Of a stretch of DNA of 8,647 nt, positions 6,090 through 8,647 are shown one piece after another (the first letter of the stretch is position 1; each line of letters starts with the position of its first letter). Origin of the DNA: Acidithiobacillus sp. (lineage in GTDB: Bacteria > Pseudomonadota > Gammaproteobacteria > Acidithiobacillales > Acidithiobacillaceae). The position numbers and the translations under genes were made by a program. The DNA lies in assembly GCA_028065135.1 (NCBI GenBank), contig JAPTWR010000059.1:1-8647 (forward strand), written 5' to 3'. The notes beneath the pieces were generated by a model. That model did not search any database, had not been told where the DNA came from, and saw only the letters and a program-made list of their open reading frames with translations.

Positions 6090-6455
6090 CTAAAACTTCA
6101 CCGTCACGCTGCCGAACACGAAGCGCGGCATGCCTTCCAGGACGGACAGGTAGGTATTGCCATAATAATCGGTATTGCTGGAACCCTTAGGAAAATACCG
6201 GCGATTTAGCAGGTTGTCGATATTCAGCGCCAACTGCACATTTTTCACATAATCGGCATGGACCGGTATCGTGTCCTCTACACCCAGGTTCAGCAGGAAG
6301 TAGGGCGGTATGGTCTGGCTGGTCGAGGTGCCGGCAAATTGCTGGTTGACATACTGGCTGGAGATGTATTTTCCATCGACATGCGCATGAAAATGATGGT
6401 ATCCCCAGTCCAGGCCCACATTGAACATATTTTTCGGAACATTCGCCAAGGGCTG
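6090..6455 (-). pseudogene. TonB-dependent receptor, C-terminal fragment
   Basis: The last 121 codons of an outer-membrane TonB-dependent receptor survive, ending with TAG at 6092-6090. The text reads PLANVPKNMFNVGLDWGY near the start, then NVQLALNIDNLLNRRYFP, then YLSVLEGMPRFVFGSVTVKF. NVPKN-x-F is a late beta-strand signature, L-x-NIDNLLNRRYF matches the NLFDKxY box, and the terminal Phe is the usual outer-membrane beta-barrel end signal. Such receptors have about 650-900 residues, so the plug, the TonB box and most of the barrel are gone. Upstream of residue Q at 6455 the frame remains open to 6512, but the sequence (MFWILLGSMMYTCLCC) no longer looks like a receptor. Other frames there (TRAYAAGGG) suggest a frameshift as well as a deletion. 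It lies 77 bases from the symporter stop and 85 bases before the phosphoesterase start. Confidence 0.88.
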
Positions 6456-6532
6456 CCGCCGCCTGCAGCATAGGCACGTGTACATCATACTGCCCAATAA
6501 TATCCAGAACATAGCAGATGCTTCTCGCCCGG

Positions 6533-7987
6533 TCAGGACTGCGGGCTACTTTCAACCAGTTGCCCAGAACGACTGGCAGACCCGACGACAACGTGGGCGG
6601 TTGCGTCCTCCCCGCCCAGTGCCTCCAGCGTTTTACCGCTAGGTTCCGGAAGGGTGAGCTTGGTGAGGATGACACCGAGAATGGCGACACCTGACGAAAA
6701 GAGCATCGCCCCTTTGATGCCGCCCTCGGCACTGATAAACGGGAAGACAAAAGTGCCGACGAAGGCACCAAACTTGCCGATACCCGCCGCCATGCCATGA
6801 CCGGTGGTGCGGATACTGGTAGGGAACACTTCGGCGGGGATCACGAAGGTGGTGCAGTTGGGACCAAATTCGATGAAGAAGAAGCTGATCCCATAGAGGA
6901 AGAGGAAAGGGGCGACTTCATGGGTGATATCTGGCATCAGGCCCATGGCGCCGAAAGCCACGGCCATCACGGCAAAGCCAATCCACTGCAACCGTCGATG
7001 ACCGATGGCATCCATAAAGAAAATGGAGGCCAGATATCCGGGGACGGCAAATATGGAAAAAATGATCAGCGCCCAGGCACTTCCCGTTATGGTAGAGGAT
7101 GAGGGCGCCAGCATTTTGATGATTTCGGGAGTGGAAATGGCATTTCCATAGAACGCATAGTCGTTCAGAAACCAAGCTCCACCGGTACCGAGAATGAGTA
7201 ACAGATACTGTGGGTTGGACAACATCTGCCCGAGACTGATGCGGCTGGGCTGGGTTTTTTGCTCCACCCGAGTTTCCAGTTGACCGGTGGAATAGATCGC
7301 TATGTCCCTGGCGGCATCGTCCACGTCGCCACGCACCAAAGCTTTAAAGCGGGGGGACTCCGGCATGGTCCGGCGTAAGTACAGTACGGCCATAGGCGGC
7401 AAGGCGCCCACCGCGAACATGATCCGCCAGATGGAATCCGGTGGCAGACCAGACGCTTCGAGTGTCAGGGCGACCACCGGACCGAAGGCAAGACCGAGCC
7501 CCTGCATGCCGAAGACCAGCGAAGTCAGGGCGCCGCGTTTTTTGGCATTGGCATACTCTGACATGAGGACGGCGCTCATGGGGTAGTCTCCGCCGATGCC
7601 GATGCCGAGAATGACGCGGAACACTAAGAGCCATGCGAAAGAGGGTGCGAAGGCGCAAGCCAAGCCGCCGATAACCATCAGCAGCGCTTCTAGTCCGTAA
7701 ATCCGCTTGCGGCCCACCACATCGGCCAGGCGTCCAAAGATAAAGGCGCCGAGGAAGGCGGCGATCAGCGAAATACTACCGAGAAAGGCAATCTGCGTAT
7801 CGTTTAAGTGCCATTCCGGTTTCAGAAAAACGAGTGCGGACCCAATGATGAACAGGTCGTAGGCGTCCGTGAAAAATCCCATCCCCGCGGTGAATGCGGC
7901 GCGCAGGTGAAAAAAACTGATAGGGGCGTTGTTGAGGGAATCGATGACACTGAGTTGGGGTACGTGCGTGCCCGTGGACTGACTCAT
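6533..7987 (-). CDS. PHS-family inorganic phosphate:H+ symporter (MFS)
   Basis: This is a predicted inner-membrane importer of inorganic phosphate coupled to protons, with 484 residues and twelve expected transmembrane helices. It belongs to the Pho84-like PHS branch of the major facilitator superfamily. Diagnostic motifs are GMGFFTDAYDLF (35-46), GRLADVVGRKR (85-95), GIGIGGDYPMSAVLMSEYA (128-146) and EFGPNCTTFVIPAEVFPT (373-390). From memory of the fungal PiPT structure, its phosphate site uses Tyr, Gln, Trp, Asp, Tyr and Asn. Here Tyr135 and Gln162 keep the 27-residue spacing, and Trp272-Asp276-Tyr280 keep the 4+4 spacing. Asn377 is the likely last member. The ATG at 7987 has a strong SD, AAGGAGA (7993-7999), with a short spacer. 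It is the first gene of the minus-strand block, directly behind a four-half-site Pho box. The C-terminal 30 residues are polar and not conserved. Confidence 0.92.
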   Translation of the reverse strand: MSQSTGTHVPQLSVIDSLNNAPISFFHLRAAFTAGMGFFTDAYDLFIIGSALVFLKPEWHLNDTQIAFLGSISLIAAFLGAFIFGRLADVVGRKRIYGLEALLMVIGGLACAFAPSFAWLLVFRVILGIGIGGDYPMSAVLMSEYANAKKRGALTSLVFGMQGLGLAFGPVVALTLEASGLPPDSIWRIMFAVGALPPMAVLYLRRTMPESPRFKALVRGDVDDAARDIAIYSTGQLETRVEQKTQPSRISLGQMLSNPQYLLLILGTGGAWFLNDYAFYGNAISTPEIIKMLAPSSSTITGSAWALIIFSIFAVPGYLASIFFMDAIGHRRLQWIGFAVMAVAFGAMGLMPDITHEVAPFLFLYGISFFFIEFGPNCTTFVIPAEVFPTSIRTTGHGMAAGIGKFGAFVGTFVFPFISAEGGIKGAMLFSSGVAILGVILTKLTLPEPSGKTLEALGGEDATAHVVVGSASRSGQLVESSPQS

Positions 7988-8042
7988 GCAGATCTCCTTA
8001 TAGGGGCTGATATTGCGGCTCCAGTAAGGGTAACGGGCTTAT

Positions 8043-8082
8043 GTGACAGCAATGTGAAGATTTTGTGATATTTTTATGACAA
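8043..8082 (-). promoter_or_regulatory. Two tandem Pho boxes (four PhoB half-sites)
   Basis: Read on the minus strand there are four 7-bp half-sites in direct repeat: TTGTCAT (8082-8076), ATATCAC (8071-8065), TCTTCAC (8060-8054) and CTGTCAC (8049-8043). They are separated by exactly 4 bases each (AAAA, AAAA, ATTG). The PhoB consensus is CTGTCAT, an AT-rich 4-base spacer, then a second CTGTCA-like site. The first and fourth copies match 6 of 7 and all four keep TCA followed by T or C. The strict 11-bp period puts every site on one helix face. The array ends 55 bases before the symporter ATG, and no better -35 is visible, as expected for PhoB-activated promoters. It should turn on the block under phosphate limitation. 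Confidence 0.82.
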
Positions 8083-8270
8083 CTGACGCCCCATTCTTTC
8101 TTGAAGAGGCGATGTCCGCCGCCTATCTGGAGCATGCACGCGTTGGGGACGAAGGGTCTTTTTGCCTGCACCGGGTGCTGTTGCTGCCCAATGTTCCGCG
8201 GCTATTTACACCATTCCTGCGATCGGGTGGGGTCGAAAACAGTTCAAGGCCTCTATCTGTAAGGATTTCC
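8076..8270 (+). other. Possible 5' fragment of an unknown gene
   Basis: An ATG at 8076 opens a plus-strand frame, MTTDAPFFLEEAMSAAYLEH..., that has no stop up to the window end. A second ATG at 8112 has a weak GAAGAGG before it. The first 48 or so residues have a plausible protein composition, but I recognise no family. Beyond about 8280 the same DNA belongs to an IS1380-like element, so any real gene would be cut there. The first ATG lies inside the Pho box, which argues against that start. It may be nothing. Confidence 0.2.
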
Positions 8271-8328
8271 GGTATAATGGTCTCGACGAAAAGATTCACC
8301 TGCCGGGAGATTTGCAGGGGGGGCGCCG

Positions 8329-8647
8329 ATGCGGAAAATGGCACGAACCGTGCTGCCTTTCAAGCTTGCCGCGACGGAAGAATCCATGACGGCACAATCG
8401 GGGCTGGTGTTATTGGGCGAGTTTGCCCAAGGTGCGGGTCTGCATCGCTGGCTGGAGCGGGAGATGCCAAACCCGGCAGTGGCCATGTCTATACCGCCAC
8501 AGAACATGTGCTGCCGCTGATTCTGATGCTGACACCGGCGGCGGACGATCTCTGGAAGATCTGCGCATGGTGCACGGGGATAGCGCATTGCGGCGCCTGC
8601 TGTATCTGGATCGCTTGCCCAGCAGCGATGCAGCGGGAGATTGGTTG
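8329..8647 (+). mobile_element. IS1380-family insertion sequence, left part
   Basis: The element is recognised through its transposase gene and runs off the right edge. Its left terminus must lie upstream of 8329, but I could not identify a terminal repeat with confidence, so the boundary given is the start of the coding part. A TATAAT at 8273-8278 precedes it without a matching -35. Confidence 0.7.
8329..8647 (+). pseudogene. IS1380-family transposase, N-terminal part, frameshifted
   Basis: Three consecutive pieces in three frames give one IS1380-type N-terminus. From ATG 8329 the frame reads VLPFKLAATEESMTAQSGLV, GEFAQGAGLHRWLEREMP. Then, after a lost base near 8468, KPGSGHVYTATEHVLPLILM. 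Then, after a second shift near 8533 (one base lost, or AC duplicated), GGGRSLEDLRMVHGDSALRR and LLYLDRLPSSDAAGDWL to the window edge. FKL-x-x-T-x-E, PGSG-x-x-Y, LML-x-GGGR-x-LEDLR and PS-x-DA-x-GDWL are characteristic of the family. A complete transposase has roughly 430-480 residues, and the catalytic DDE core lies beyond the window. Without correction the first frame stops at 8518-8520 after 63 residues. Two shifts within 70 bases mean decay or sequencing error. Confidence 0.83.

Noticed and set aside
6187..6798. 203-residue minus-strand frame across the symporter 3' end and receptor remnant
   Set aside because: It is in a different frame from both recognised proteins over the same bases and carries no motif of its own.
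8273..8278. TATAAT as a promoter for the IS1380 transposase
   Set aside because: The hexamer is perfect, but no -35-like sequence lies 16-18 bases upstream. One -10 match alone is not enough.
1..8647. CRISPR array, toxin-antitoxin pair or anti-phage system
   Set aside because: No regularly spaced repeats other than the four Pho half-sites were seen, and no protein in the window resembles a Cas, toxin, antitoxin or defence family.

Overview
The window looks like accessory DNA of a Gram-negative proteobacterium. The support is a gamma/beta-type tmRNA 3' end, tRNAs with encoded CCA, a TonB-dependent receptor tail, an exported phosphohydrolase with a Sec signal peptide and a PhoB-type operator. 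The mix of IS3 and IS1380 remnants, a DUF202 protein and an adaptive-response DNA repair pair made me think of Acidithiobacillia. That is a hunch, not something the sequence proves.

Left part (1-2500). The window opens inside ssrA (tmRNA), which ends at 124 with CCA and is followed by a clean intrinsic terminator. Next comes the 3' remnant of an IS3-family element on the minus strand (about 313-507). It abuts the 3' remnant of an alkA-type 3-methyladenine glycosylase gene on the plus strand (to 824). alkA overlaps, tail to tail by 4 bp, an intact methylated-DNA-cysteine methyltransferase gene (ogt type, minus strand, 821-1345). A membrane protein with two DUF202-like halves follows (minus strand, 1497-2150). 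Then come a broken tRNA (anticodon arm UGC) and an intact tRNA-Val(CAC) at 2423-2497.

Middle (2485-3202). The 3' end of a decayed tyrosine-recombinase integrase overlaps the last 13 bases of tRNA-Val. This is the usual signature of an element that integrated into a tRNA gene. About 330 bases beyond it contain no recognisable intact gene, only a small Cys-rich reading frame.

Right part (3203-8082) is a phosphate-acquisition block read entirely on the minus strand. Transcription starts at 8043-8082 from four 7-bp PhoB half-sites at a strict 11-bp period. It then passes through a PHS-family phosphate:H+ symporter gene (6533-7987), the last 121 codons of a TonB-dependent receptor (remnant, 6090-6455) and a 933-residue secreted protein (3203-6004). 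That protein joins a YncE-like beta-propeller to an alkaline-phosphatase-superfamily phosphoesterase. The reading is that phosphate starvation switches on periplasmic release of phosphate from organic esters plus its uptake, and that the outer-membrane receptor of the set has been lost.

The right edge (8329-8647) holds the start of an IS1380-family transposase gene with at least two frameshifts. Overall, one functional Pho locus and a few housekeeping RNA and repair genes sit among remnants of mobile elements. I did not find a wholly new system. The most interesting points are the quadruple Pho-box operator, the phosphatase, symporter and lost-receptor set, and the tRNA/integrase scar.
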